A stretch of DNA of 56,050 bases from Candidatus Poribacteria bacterium (GTDB taxonomy: Bacteria > Poribacteria > WGA-4E > WGA-3G), in the NCBI GenBank assembly GCA_022820835.1, contig JAJEET010000033.1:1-56050 (forward strand), in the 5' to 3' direction. Below, piece by piece: positions 1 to 8,612 of the stretch. Below the pieces are notes generated by a model. It ran no database searches. It had not been told where the DNA came from and saw only the letters and a program-made list of their open reading frames with translations. Each line of letters opens with the position of its first letter. Position 1 is the stretch's first letter. Made by a program: the position numbers and the translations under genes.

Positions 1-1854
1 TTGAATTGCGTTCCATTCTACGTTTCCTGTGTGTTGGCGTTCATTGAGAAAATTAAACTTCTTTTCTCGGTTCCACAAGTCATCGGTGGAAAAATAAAAG
101 ATATTGGGCTTCTCTGATGAGTTACCTCTATTTTTCACAAATAGATTGATACTCACACCGACCCGAATGCCGAACACATTCGAGTCGGAAACCTTTAATC
201 CTTTCCGGGCGTTCCCCCCTAAATCCAGGATGTAAATCGCGTCAAAATCTTCTGCGAGGTGTTTTCTCATTCCATCAAACGCCAACCCGTCAAGAAATCC
301 GTTGTTTGTTACGAAGGCGACAACGCCTTCATCGCCAATCCTATCAGATGCCCATCGAATTGCTTTGACATAAGGATCGTAGAGCGCGTTTTTGAGTGTT
401 GCCTTGGAATCTGCTGCGTAGGTATCCGCAATCCGCTTGTCCATCACCGCGTATTTTCGATTCCTATTGTTGTCACTATCGTTGACCTGCCAAGCGTTAT
501 AGGGCGGATTGCCGATAACGACGAACATATCCGCCGCCTTCTGTTTTTTCACACGTTCTGTGTTCTCACGTGTAAAGAGTTCGCCTTGCTCTTGCTCAAG
601 CAACTCAAACGTATCCGCAAGCGCGATCCCCTCAAACGGCAGGTACGTCCCCATCCGTTGGAAGTATTCCTGTTCAATGTTAAGACTGGCGATGTAGTAG
701 GGCAGGAGCATCACCTCGTTACAGTGCAGCTCGTGACGATATTTTTCTTCTAATGCGGTGCCTTGGATGTCCTGCATGAGTCGGACGATGAAGTTCCCCG
801 TACCGACAAAAGGATCGATGATATGCACGCCGCTGTCGGACAAGGAGCGACCAAACTCGGTTTCGAGGAGATGTGCCACGCTCTTCACCATGAAATCGAC
901 AATCGGTTGCGGTGTATAAACGATGCCGTGCGTATCTGCGACATCTTCGGAGAACCCCTGAAAAAACTTCTCGTAAAACGTGTTGAGGAAGTGCTGTTTT
1001 TGCGAGAAGTCTTTGCAGAGCATCGCGGCTTGTTCAATCGCGACATAAAACCGGTCTAATGGTTTGAGAAATTCCTCACGACTGAACGCCTGCCGGATCA
1101 GGGCATCAACAACGTTTTCGATTTCACGTGCGATGATATTCCGACGCGTAAAAGCGGAGTTATTAAAAACAGTCCGAAAGATACGTTCCGTAAGGATGTG
1201 CTGAACGAGCATCTCTTCAACAGCATCTTGTGAGAGGTCCGGGTTAATCGCGGTTCGGCAGGTTTCGTAAAAATCGGTGAACGCCTTCTTGAACGCTGTA
1301 TCCGTGTCGTGTTGCTGTTCAATGCGTTCTTTTAACTGATTCGCGAGGTCGGGGACATACTCTCTGAAATCGGAGACGGCGGTGTGCCAGTTATCCAGTG
1401 CAGGCGGCACATAAGAAAATAGATGTTGGAGTGCTGCAATCAGCCCCGCCGGTTCGGTAATGTCCAGGTCCAAAGCCACCTGTCCGTTTTGATACAGGAT
1501 AACGTGTTGTGGTGTCTGGAACAGGATATTGTCGAGCGGGTAGCCTGCATCTCGTTTCTCCTGTACGGCTTTGGCGAGGTTGTCGTCTATGTCTTTCGCT
1601 TCCCAATAAACAAAGGGGAGTCCGTATTCGTCGAGTACCACACCATCAATAACGATGCGATTCCCTTTTGGGGCGCGCATGCCGTATTGTGGGACAAGCG
1701 TGGCGTTCACCTGTTTTGCACAGGCGTGCAGGAGGCTCTCAAAGGGTGAACTGACCGCGCCTTCATGTGTGATGCCTTGTTGTTCATATTGCTGCAGCGT
1801 GGCGTAGTAATCGCGGATTGCTTTGTGGTTGGATTTAAGATTAAGTTTCGGCAT
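1..1854 (-). CDS. Type IIG/ISP-like restriction enzyme-adenine methyltransferase, partial
   Basis: The frame is open to the left edge, so the C-terminal end (probably target recognition) is missing and 618 codons are visible. The N-terminus carries a nuclease-like PD-(D/E)xK pattern with Asp75 and the Glu85-Ala-Lys87 triplet. The middle has the SAM-binding motif I DPFVGTGNF (Asp347) and the catalytic motif IV NPPY (Asn449), which together indicate an N6-adenine methyltransferase. This order, nuclease then helical linker then gamma-class methylase, matches single-chain type IIG enzymes and the methylase half of type ISP enzymes. No helicase domain lies between nuclease and methylase, so IIG is the better fit. 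The start ATG at 1854 has no Shine-Dalgarno sequence but lies six bases after a good -10 box, suggesting a leaderless or nearly leaderless transcript. No separate partner gene is needed for this class. The plus-strand open frames over this region are shadows. Confidence 0.85.
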   Translation of the reverse strand, partial: MPKLNLKSNHKAIRDYYATLQQYEQQGITHEGAVSSPFESLLHACAKQVNATLVPQYGMRAPKGNRIVIDGVVLDEYGLPFVYWEAKDIDDNLAKAVQEKRDAGYPLDNILFQTPQHVILYQNGQVALDLDITEPAGLIAALQHLFSYVPPALDNWHTAVSDFREYVPDLANQLKERIEQQHDTDTAFKKAFTDFYETCRTAINPDLSQDAVEEMLVQHILTERIFRTVFNNSAFTRRNIIAREIENVVDALIRQAFSREEFLKPLDRFYVAIEQAAMLCKDFSQKQHFLNTFYEKFFQGFSEDVADTHGIVYTPQPIVDFMVKSVAHLLETEFGRSLSDSGVHIIDPFVGTGNFIVRLMQDIQGTALEEKYRHELHCNEVMLLPYYIASLNIEQEYFQRMGTYLPFEGIALADTFELLEQEQGELFTRENTERVKKQKAADMFVVIGNPPYNAWQVNDSDNNRNRKYAVMDKRIADTYAADSKATLKNALYDPYVKAIRWASDRIGDEGVVAFVTNNGFLDGLAFDGMRKHLAEDFDAIYILDLGGNARKGLKVSDSNVFGIRVGVSINLFVKNRGNSSEKPNIFYFSTDDLWNREKKFNFLNERQHTGNVEWNAIQ

Positions 1855-1860
1855 ACGGAT

Positions 1861-1889
1861 ATAATAGCAGGTTTTTGGAGTGGGTTCAA
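1861..1889 (-). promoter_or_regulatory. Promoter of the restriction-methylase gene
   Basis: Read on the minus strand there is TTGAAC (1889-1884), a 17-bp spacer and TATTAT (1866-1861), followed only six bases later by the start codon at 1854. Transcription would begin within a few bases of the ATG, giving a very short or absent leader. Confidence 0.55.
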
Positions 1890-1990
1890 ACAAAAATTGT
1901 CACACCTGTTTCTGCAAAATGTGCTATAATGCGTTTTATAGGACAATCTGTCCAAGTCTTGACAATCCGAAAAATAGAAAGGAATTCAAC

Positions 1991-2431
1991 GTCAACTACC
2001 CAAGCCTAAAGGATTGGGCTTGTGCGAAGCGTAGCCAGCGTCCACTCCATAAGTTAAACGGTTGACTACAGTAAAACATCGCAGTATCGTAGCGTGGCAG
2101 CTACAACGTTTGTCGTAAAACGATATGTTGAACTGGTAGTAGGCATATCTAAGGATGCTCCCCAAGTCTGACACCAAAGCGGATACTGCGATCTGGAAGG
2201 GGCAACATACACCCGCTTCTGCGGAGAGCCGAAAGGTCATTACCTGTTTTCTTAACAGCACCGGGTCAGGTCGGATCGGAGATGGTGACAGCACTTCCGA
2301 AAAGAAGCAGCCCACTGGCAAGAATCGCCCACGTATTGTGGTGAAAAAACAATACGCACCCCTTTAGGGGAATCTTAACAGCAAAGGAGCGGGCATTCCT
2401 CCCAACACTAAAGCGTTGGGTCTCCTGCCCG
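1991..2431 (+). mobile_element. Non-autonomous IS200/IS605-type element (no tnpA/tnpB)
   Basis: The stretch between the methylase promoter and the peptidase gene has no convincing gene. Two hairpins in the same orientation bracket it: CCCAA..CTAAAG..TTGGG at 1999-2018 and again at 2401-2420. The second sits inside an outer CGGGCA/TGCCCG stem (2390-2431). A third stem CCCC-TTTA-GGGG lies at 2359-2370, and GTCAAC at 1991 pairs with GTTGAC at 2059. Subterminal hairpins at both ends, without terminal inverted repeats, are typical of IS200/IS605 elements and their PATE-like derivatives, and the right end could correspond to the omega-RNA scaffold region. The 70-codon frame at 2155-2367 does not resemble TnpB. 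Exact ends and target site are not certain. Confidence 0.5.
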
Positions 2432-2439
2432 AAGATTAG

Positions 2440-3918
2440 ATGAGCGAAAAAGAAAAAAACGAATCTGAAGAAACCGAAGACGAAGAGAAAGATGCTGATG
2501 AACCTGAGGATAACCTCTCTGTTACACACCACAGCGTTACCATTAATGGCGAGGAGGTCCGCTATACCGCAACAACAGGAACGCTAATCCTCAAAGAAGA
2601 GGTGAATAAGGAAGGTGAAAAACCGAAAGCCGCGGTCTTCTTTATCGCTTATACACGCGACGATGTAGAAGACCCCGCCACGCGTCCGATAACCTTCTCA
2701 TTCAACGGCGGTCCCGGATCCTCATCGGTCTGGTTGCATCTCGGTGTCCTCGGACCGAGACGCGTCAAACCTGACGAAGATGGCGAGTTACCAGATCCGC
2801 CGTATCAATTGACCAATAACGAATGTTCCATTTTGGACAAAACCGACCTCGTTTTCATTGATCCTGTCAGCACAGGGTTCAGTAGGGCTGTACCGGGGGA
2901 AGAAGCGAAGCAGTTCCACGGGTTCAAAAAAGATATTGAATCGGTCGGCGATTTTATCCTCCTCTATTTGGGACGCTATCAACGTTGGGGATCCCCAAAA
3001 TTTCTCGTCGGCGAAAGTTATGGCACAACCCGTGCCGGTGGGCTTGCCGGGTACCTTCAAGAACGCCACGGCGCATATCTCAACGGTATCATGCTCGTTT
3101 CGGTCGTCCTCAACTTTCAGACGATACGGTTCGCAGCCGGCAACGATCTTCCCTATATTCTTTTCCTACCGACTTACGCAGCGACCGCACTTTATCATAA
3201 GAGGGTAGGCGAGATAGATACCGAGTTTGAATCTTTCATCGACGAGGTCAGAGAATTTGCCACAGGCGACTACACGGTGGCACTGATGAAAGGGAACGCT
3301 ATACCGCCATCAGAACGCGCCGACATTGTTAAACAACTTGCAAGTTATACCGGACTGACACCGGAATATATTGAACGGACTGACTTACGGATTAACATCT
3401 CTCGGTTCTGCAAGGAACTCCTCCGCGATGAGGCGCGTACGGTCGGTCGGTTTGATAGCCGATACAAAGGGATTGACCGCGACTCCGCAGGCGAAGGTTA
3501 CGAATATGATCCGAGCGGCGCAGTCACGCAAGGCGCGTATACCGCGAACCTCAACAATTACGTCCGCGGCGAACTCGGATTTGCGTCGGACCTCCCGTAT
3601 GAAATCCTGAGCAGACGTGTGCATCCGTGGGACTACAGCGGCCATCAGAACCAATACGTCAACGTCGCCGATACACTTCGCAAGGCGATGACTGTTAACC
3701 CTGCCTTGAAAGTGTTCGTTGCGAACGGTTATTACGATCTCGCGACACCGTTTTTGGCATCGGAATATACCTTCACGCACCTTGGACTCGATCCATCCTT
3801 ACAGGATAACATCACAATGGCTTACTATAGGGCTGGACACATGATGTACATCGACCAAGCGGAATTGCAGAAGATGAAAAAAGATATGGATGCCTATCTC
3901 GATGCCGTGCTTTCGTAA
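2440..3918 (+). CDS. Peptidase S10 family (serine carboxypeptidase-like)
   Basis: This 492-residue protein carries the S10 carboxypeptidase signature. The oxyanion-hole motif NGGPGSSS lies near residues 89-96, the nucleophile Ser193 in GESYG, the acid Asp433 in NGYYDLATP, and the catalytic His467 in RAGHMMY. The family removes C-terminal residues from peptides using a Ser-Asp-His triad. The first 25 residues are highly acidic and there is no signal peptide, so a cytoplasmic location is likely unless export is non-classical. A stop codon directly precedes the ATG, so the frame cannot be extended. The end of the IS605-like element lies nine bases upstream and only a weak GAAG can serve as ribosome binding site, so the native leader may have been replaced by the insertion. 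Confidence 0.9.
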   Translation: MSEKEKNESEETEDEEKDADEPEDNLSVTHHSVTINGEEVRYTATTGTLILKEEVNKEGEKPKAAVFFIAYTRDDVEDPATRPITFSFNGGPGSSSVWLHLGVLGPRRVKPDEDGELPDPPYQLTNNECSILDKTDLVFIDPVSTGFSRAVPGEEAKQFHGFKKDIESVGDFILLYLGRYQRWGSPKFLVGESYGTTRAGGLAGYLQERHGAYLNGIMLVSVVLNFQTIRFAAGNDLPYILFLPTYAATALYHKRVGEIDTEFESFIDEVREFATGDYTVALMKGNAIPPSERADIVKQLASYTGLTPEYIERTDLRINISRFCKELLRDEARTVGRFDSRYKGIDRDSAGEGYEYDPSGAVTQGAYTANLNNYVRGELGFASDLPYEILSRRVHPWDYSGHQNQYVNVADTLRKAMTVNPALKVFVANGYYDLATPFLASEYTFTHLGLDPSLQDNITMAYYRAGHMMYIDQAELQKMKKDMDAYLDAVLS

Positions 3919-3952
3919 GCCTTGTGCCTTAACCGCAAGGTAAATTAAAAAA

Positions 3953-4999
3953 ATGAGTTATCAAAGGGAATTTGAAAATAGGTTAGATGTCGCGGTCGTC
4001 GGTGTCGGTTCACATAGCTATCGTAACGTTCTGCCGACACTAACATTTCTCCCGATTCGGTTGAAGGCACTATGCGACATTGATATCGAGCGAGCGCGTA
4101 CGACTGCTGAACAGTACGGCGTTAGCGCGTGCTATCCGAGTATGGCAGAGATGTTTCGGAACGAGGAACTGGATGCCATCTTTCTCTGCGTGCCGCCGCG
4201 TCTCCATCCCGAACTGACGTGTGAAGCACTCGACGCTGGCGTACATGTCTGGTTAGAGAAACCGCCCGGTATGTTCGCTGACGAGGTCCGGGAGATGATC
4301 CGCCACCGCAAGGATCGCGTCGTCGTCGTCGGTTTTAAAAAGGCATTCATGCCTGCAACCCAAAAGATTATCGAAATCTTCGCTACCGACGAGTATGGTC
4401 CGCTGCGAACAATCTTAGGTGTCTATCCGATGACGATTCCGAACGATGGAAAACGTATCCTACGTGAGAAAGCGCATACCAACTGGCTCCAAAACGGCGT
4501 TCATCCACTGTCGCTGCTGATCGCAGTCGGCGGGACGGTTTCCGCTGTAACCGTTCGTCGAGGGCAACGCGGCGGAGGCGCGTGTATCTTGGAATACGAA
4601 AGCGGCGCACTCGGAAACTTCCATCTCGCTGACGGCGCAAGGCACGCGCAACCCTCCGAACTTTACCAATTCTTCGCGGACGGATGCCACGCCGAAATTA
4701 GAAACGGCACACAGGTCCTACTGCAACGCGGTATGCGATTTGATTACCATGGCAGCACCAGTTTTGTTCCCGACGGGTTTGATAGTGGGGCTATCGTCTG
4801 GGAACCGCAATACAGTCTCGGCACCCTCGAAAACAAAGGTCTTTTCATCCAAGGCTTCTACCAAGAGATGCGATATTTCTGCGACTGTATTCTGGAGGGC
4901 AAACCTGCCGAGCAAGGTTCACTGGAGTTCGCACTCGAAGTCATGAAAGTCTATGAAGCAGGACTCCGATCAGAAGGAGATACTGTTTCTGTCGTATAA
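3953..4999 (+). CDS. Gfo/Idh/MocA family oxidoreductase
   Basis: This 348-residue protein has an N-terminal Rossmann fold ([10 protein letters not shown] near residues 13-22) and the family motif EKPP (Glu102-Lys103), whose Lys normally takes part in catalysis. The family oxidises or reduces sugars, inositols and related polyols with NAD(P). The C-terminal alpha/beta domain that binds substrate is present, and the length is normal. An AAGGT sequence about nine bases upstream can serve as ribosome binding site. It lies 34 bases after the S10 peptidase gene and 18 bases before the ATPase gene, on the same strand, so co-transcription is possible. The substrate cannot be told from the sequence. 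Confidence 0.9.
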   Translation: MSYQREFENRLDVAVVGVGSHSYRNVLPTLTFLPIRLKALCDIDIERARTTAEQYGVSACYPSMAEMFRNEELDAIFLCVPPRLHPELTCEALDAGVHVWLEKPPGMFADEVREMIRHRKDRVVVVGFKKAFMPATQKIIEIFATDEYGPLRTILGVYPMTIPNDGKRILREKAHTNWLQNGVHPLSLLIAVGGTVSAVTVRRGQRGGGACILEYESGALGNFHLADGARHAQPSELYQFFADGCHAEIRNGTQVLLQRGMRFDYHGSTSFVPDGFDSGAIVWEPQYSLGTLENKGLFIQGFYQEMRYFCDCILEGKPAEQGSLEFALEVMKVYEAGLRSEGDTVSVV

Positions 5000-5017
5000 A
5001 GGCAATTTTGGAGAAAA

Positions 5018-6745
5018 ATGCTAACAAAATTGATTTGCCGTAATTTCAAAAACTTTGGCGAAGTTGAGATTGAATTGGGGAATCCCGTTGTTTTCATCGG
5101 TCCGAATAACTCCGGCAAAACAACCGCGTTACAAGCACTTGCCTTGTGGGAGATAGGGCTCAAACGGTGGAACGAGAAACGTAAGGGAAGCACAAATCCA
5201 GAAAAACGTCCCGGAGTTGCTATCAACCGACGTGACCTCATCTCCATTCCAGTGCCGAATGCAAGATTACTCTGGCGAAATTTACAGGTACGTGATACGG
5301 AAAGAGTTGATGGTAAGCAGCACACTCAAAACATCCGTATAGATATTATTGTCGAAGGCATTACGGATAGCAGAGCATGGCAGTGTGGCTTAGAATTTGA
5401 TTACGCCAATGAGGAGTCTTTTTACTGTCGTCCTCTCAGAATATCAGAAAAAAATGGTAAAGTGGCGAAACAGATGCCTATTCCAGAGGAGGCATCAAGC
5501 CTTTCTATTGCTTTCCTTCCACCCATGTCTGGACTCGCGTCCAACGAAACGCGGCTTGATGAAGGCGCTGTCAACGTCCGTATTGGCGAGGGGCGGACAG
5601 CAGAGGTTTTGCGTAATCTCTGCTATCAAGTTTCGCAGAACACTCAAAAGTGGGAAACGCTTTCTAAAAAAATTCACTCTCTATTCGGTGTTGACCTTGA
5701 TAAACCGGAATATATCCCAGAACGTGGTGAGGTTTCGATGAACTATAGAGATGAGTTTGGTGCCTCTTTAGACCTCTCTTCATCAGGTCGTGGCTTGCAA
5801 CAAACGCTGCTGCTATTTGCCTATATTGCCGCACATCCCGGGGCCGTCTTGCTGCTTGATGAACCCGATGCACATCTCGAGATCCTTCGGCAGCGGCAGA
5901 TTTATCAGGTACTTACCGAATTAGCGAAAGAACACGACAGTCAAATCGTCGCCGCCAGCCATTCTGAAGTCATCCTCAATGAAGCAGCAGATCGCGATGT
6001 CGTTATCGCCTTTCTGGGTAAGCCGCACCGAATTGATGACCGTGGTAGCCAACTGCTGAAATCGCTTAGAGACTTTGGTTTTGAACAGTATTATCAGGCA
6101 CAGCAAAGGGGATGGGTCCTTTATCTTGAAGGTTCGACAGATCTCGCTATTCTCCGAGCATTCGCGGAGAAACTTAGACACCCGGCGGCAGAAAGGTTGG
6201 AAGCACCCTATGTTCACTATGTTGGCGACCAACCCGGAAAAGCCCGCGAGCATTTCTACGCTTTGCGTGAGGCAAAACCGAATCTTGTCGGGTTTTGCCT
6301 TTTTGATCGGATTACTGGCGAACTTCAGACCCATCCAGAATTAAGAGAGTACGCATGGGAGCGACGCGAGATCGAAAATTACATTGTGTTCAATAAACAG
6401 GTACTCATAGACTGGACACGTGCCGAAGCAATGGAGCACGCACGTCTATTCATGGAGACTTGGATATCTACAATGGAAAATACCATCAAGGAAATAGAGG
6501 ATGCACTCGTAACGCTCGGTAAGGGAACACCATGGTCTGCAGGTACAAAGGTAAGTACCGATTTTTTGGATCCGCTATTTGCTGCTTTTTTCAAAAAACT
6601 CCGATTACCGAACCTTATGCAGAAAACAAATTATCACACTTTAGTCCAGTATGTACCACCAGACCAGGTTGATCCTGAAGTCACTGAAGTGTTAGATAGT
6701 ATCTTGGAAATTGCACAAAAAGCTGTGCCGTTGAGCAGTATGTGA
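5018..6745 (+). CDS. OLD-like ATPase with C-terminal TOPRIM-like domain
   Basis: The 575-residue protein starts with an ABC/SMC-type ATPase: Walker A GPNNSGKT at 28-35, a signature-like SSSGRGLQQ near 253-261, Walker B LLLDEPDAH with Asp281-Glu282, and an H-loop SHSEV. After about residue 360 it continues with a TOPRIM-like region: Glu371 in LEGSTD, Asp430 in LFDRI, and REIENY near 449-454. This is the domain order of OLD-family nucleases, which include phage P2 OLD and GajA. The second Asp of the usual DxD is not obvious. No UvrD-like GajB helicase lies beside it, so it is not a complete Gabija pair and a single-gene OLD-like protein is the best description. Start ATG has GGAG six bases upstream. 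A role in phage or plasmid defence is inference from the family. Confidence 0.8.
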   Translation: MLTKLICRNFKNFGEVEIELGNPVVFIGPNNSGKTTALQALALWEIGLKRWNEKRKGSTNPEKRPGVAINRRDLISIPVPNARLLWRNLQVRDTERVDGKQHTQNIRIDIIVEGITDSRAWQCGLEFDYANEESFYCRPLRISEKNGKVAKQMPIPEEASSLSIAFLPPMSGLASNETRLDEGAVNVRIGEGRTAEVLRNLCYQVSQNTQKWETLSKKIHSLFGVDLDKPEYIPERGEVSMNYRDEFGASLDLSSSGRGLQQTLLLFAYIAAHPGAVLLLDEPDAHLEILRQRQIYQVLTELAKEHDSQIVAASHSEVILNEAADRDVVIAFLGKPHRIDDRGSQLLKSLRDFGFEQYYQAQQRGWVLYLEGSTDLAILRAFAEKLRHPAAERLEAPYVHYVGDQPGKAREHFYALREAKPNLVGFCLFDRITGELQTHPELREYAWERREIENYIVFNKQVLIDWTRAEAMEHARLFMETWISTMENTIKEIEDALVTLGKGTPWSAGTKVSTDFLDPLFAAFFKKLRLPNLMQKTNYHTLVQYVPPDQVDPEVTEVLDSILEIAQKAVPLSSM

Positions 6746-6766
6746 AAACTATAGAACGGAGGCTAA

Positions 6767-7246
6767 ATGGCAGAAATATCCCTCAGACCTATTACGCCGG
6801 AGAATCTGGACGAGTGTATTTCCTTAAAGGTAGCTGATCATCAAAAAGGATTCGTTGCCCCCAATATATACTCCCTTGCCGAAGCGTCCGTGAATCCAAC
6901 GTATCATCCTTTCGGTGTCTATGACGCAGACGCACATTACCAAGCGAATCCATCTATGGTAGGATTCGTTATGTATGAACTTAGTGATGCTGTTGGCTTC
7001 ATCGTCCGCTTAATGATAGACGAAAAGTTTCAAAGGAGAGGGTATGGCAGAGCCGCCATGATTGAGGTTATACGAAGATTGAAATTACATCCAGATGTCG
7101 AGCGAATTGCAACAAGTCACCAAAGGAAAAACGAAGCTGCCGCGCGACTCTATGAAAGTTTGGGATTCGTTGATTGGGAACATGAATTAAGGGATGAGAA
7201 GTCCTCTGGTGAAAGGTATCTGATTCTTCAAGAAGATACAGCTTGA
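6767..7246 (+). CDS. GNAT family N-acetyltransferase
   Basis: This 159-residue protein has the GNAT acetyl-CoA binding loop QRRGYGRA near residues 89-96 and the C-terminal RLYESLGF motif near 127-134. Its layout resembles the SpeG/BltD group of diamine and polyamine acetyltransferases, but the substrate is not proven. GGAGG lies seven bases before the ATG. The stop overlaps the possible TTG start of the next aldo/keto reductase frame; with the preferred GTG start there are 17 bases between the genes. It is probably co-transcribed with its neighbours, which do not form an obvious pathway with it. Confidence 0.85.
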   Translation: MAEISLRPITPENLDECISLKVADHQKGFVAPNIYSLAEASVNPTYHPFGVYDADAHYQANPSMVGFVMYELSDAVGFIVRLMIDEKFQRRGYGRAAMIEVIRRLKLHPDVERIATSHQRKNEAAARLYESLGFVDWEHELRDEKSSGERYLILQEDTA

Positions 7247-7263
7247 TTAGATGGAGGAAAAAC

Positions 7264-8277
7264 GTGGAATATAGACGACTGGGAAAAAGTGGTCTTAAGG
7301 TATCAGAAATCTGTTTAGGCACAATGACTTTCGGGCACGGTGCCGACGAAGCAGAGGCAAACCGCATGGTGGATCTCGCTTTGGATGCAGGAGTCAATTT
7401 TTTTGACACCGCCAATTCTTACGGGGACGGCGAATCCGAAAGATTGCTCGGTAAAGCACTCAAAGGCAGACGGCGCGATGCCGTCGTCGCTACGAAGTTC
7501 TTCAACCCGATGGGCACCGGTCCCAACGACTCAGGAATGTCGCGCCTCCATATCATGCAGGCAATCGACGACAGCCTCAAACGCCTCCAGATGGATTACG
7601 TGGACATCTACTATATTCACCACGTCGATACGCAAACACCTTTAGAGGAGATGCTTCGCGCACTCGATGACCTCGTTCAACAGGGAAAAGTCCGATACAC
7701 AGCGTGCAGCAACTACCAAGCGTGGCGGCTCTCCGAGGCGTTATGGATTAGCGATGTCAACAGCTGGGCACAGTTTGCATGCTATCAACCGCAATATAGC
7801 CTCGTTGTCCGCGATATAGAGCAAGAACTCGTACCGCTCTGTGAACACAAAGGACTTGGAATCGTCGTCTGGAGTCCGTTAGCGGGTGGCTTCCTCTCCG
7901 GTAAATACAAACCCGGTGAACGCACACACGGCGGGACTCGTTCAGAGGAAGGCTGGGCATATCCACAACGCTATTTCGCTGACAACGCCGATAAAACCCT
8001 ACAAACCCTCTTTGATGTTTCTGAGGAACGCAAACGGAGTCCGGCGCAGGTTGCACTCCGATGGGTGCTTGAACAACGCGCGATGACATCGGTCATTGTC
8101 GGGGCAAGGCATACCGAACATCTCCGCGATAACCTCGGTGCAGCAGGCTGGCGACTTCAAGGCGAGGCACTCCAAAAACTTAACGACATCTCTCATCTGC
8201 CAGACCGCTATCCTGAAGCCATGGAAAAGAACATGCACGAACGACGGGACAGTGCTGTCGATATGCCACACCTGTAG
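7264..8277 (+). CDS. Aldo/keto reductase
   Basis: This NAD(P)H-dependent oxidoreductase of the AKR TIM-barrel superfamily shows the family tetrad: Asp in FFDTANSYGDGESE, the Tyr of the same segment, Lys in VATKF and His in YIHHVD. The start is set at GTG 7264 because GGAGG lies at 7253-7257, six bases upstream, and the protein then begins MEYRRLGKSG as usual for the family. An in-frame TTG at 7243 would add seven unsupported residues. The length of 337 residues is normal. It resembles the YajO/Tas-like potassium-channel-beta-related subgroup. The substrate is unknown. Confidence 0.92.
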   Translation: MEYRRLGKSGLKVSEICLGTMTFGHGADEAEANRMVDLALDAGVNFFDTANSYGDGESERLLGKALKGRRRDAVVATKFFNPMGTGPNDSGMSRLHIMQAIDDSLKRLQMDYVDIYYIHHVDTQTPLEEMLRALDDLVQQGKVRYTACSNYQAWRLSEALWISDVNSWAQFACYQPQYSLVVRDIEQELVPLCEHKGLGIVVWSPLAGGFLSGKYKPGERTHGGTRSEEGWAYPQRYFADNADKTLQTLFDVSEERKRSPAQVALRWVLEQRAMTSVIVGARHTEHLRDNLGAAGWRLQGEALQKLNDISHLPDRYPEAMEKNMHERRDSAVDMPHL

Positions 8278-8403
8278 AAACAAACAAAATACGAACTTTT
8301 CTCTTTCAGACTTGACTAACTAAAAAAGTTCTCAGTTTTCGGTTTGTTTTTTTAAGAGGTTTAAGGATTTAATTCGGTGATTCATCAATAACCTCTTGGT
8401 AGG

Positions 8404-8593
8404 AGCGAGTTGTGCTCGCGATCCTTAACGATTACCGAAATATTTATTTAATTTTCATTCAAAAAACCTTTCAGTTTTCAGTTACGCTCTTGTGGCAGTC
8501 GCTTTTGTTGTACCTCCCACAGCATGACTCTTAACTGAAAACTGATAACTGACAACTCATGACTGCTTGAAAACCGACAACTGACAACTCTAT
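8404..8593. repeat. Degenerate 7-bp tandem repeats and inverted repeat in an intergenic region
   Basis: The 335-bp gap between 8277 and 8613 has no gene. It holds a small hairpin GCGAG-TTGTG-CTCGC (8405-8419) and a run of heptads of the type ACTGAAA, ACTGATA, ACTGACA starting at 8534, with two more after 8573. A perfect 14-bp inverted repeat joins 8471-8484 (TCAGTTTTCAGTTA) to 8532-8545. The same period of seven returns at 16578-16788. Confidence 0.7.
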
Positions 8594-8612
8594 CAGAAGG
8601 GGGTAATCCGAG

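Noticed and set aside
259..1749. Several plus-strand open frames in the first 1.8 kb
   Set aside because: They lie opposite a continuous minus-strand frame with methylase motifs (DPFVGTGNF, NPPY) and encode no recognisable protein.
2155..2367. 70-codon open frame inside the IS605-like element
   Set aside because: It has no similarity that I recognise to TnpB or TnpA, lacks a ribosome binding site, and overlaps structured DNA.
5018..6745. Gabija system
   Set aside because: The ATPase-TOPRIM protein resembles GajA in layout, but no UvrD-like GajB gene is adjacent; downstream genes are a GNAT acetyltransferase and an aldo/keto reductase.
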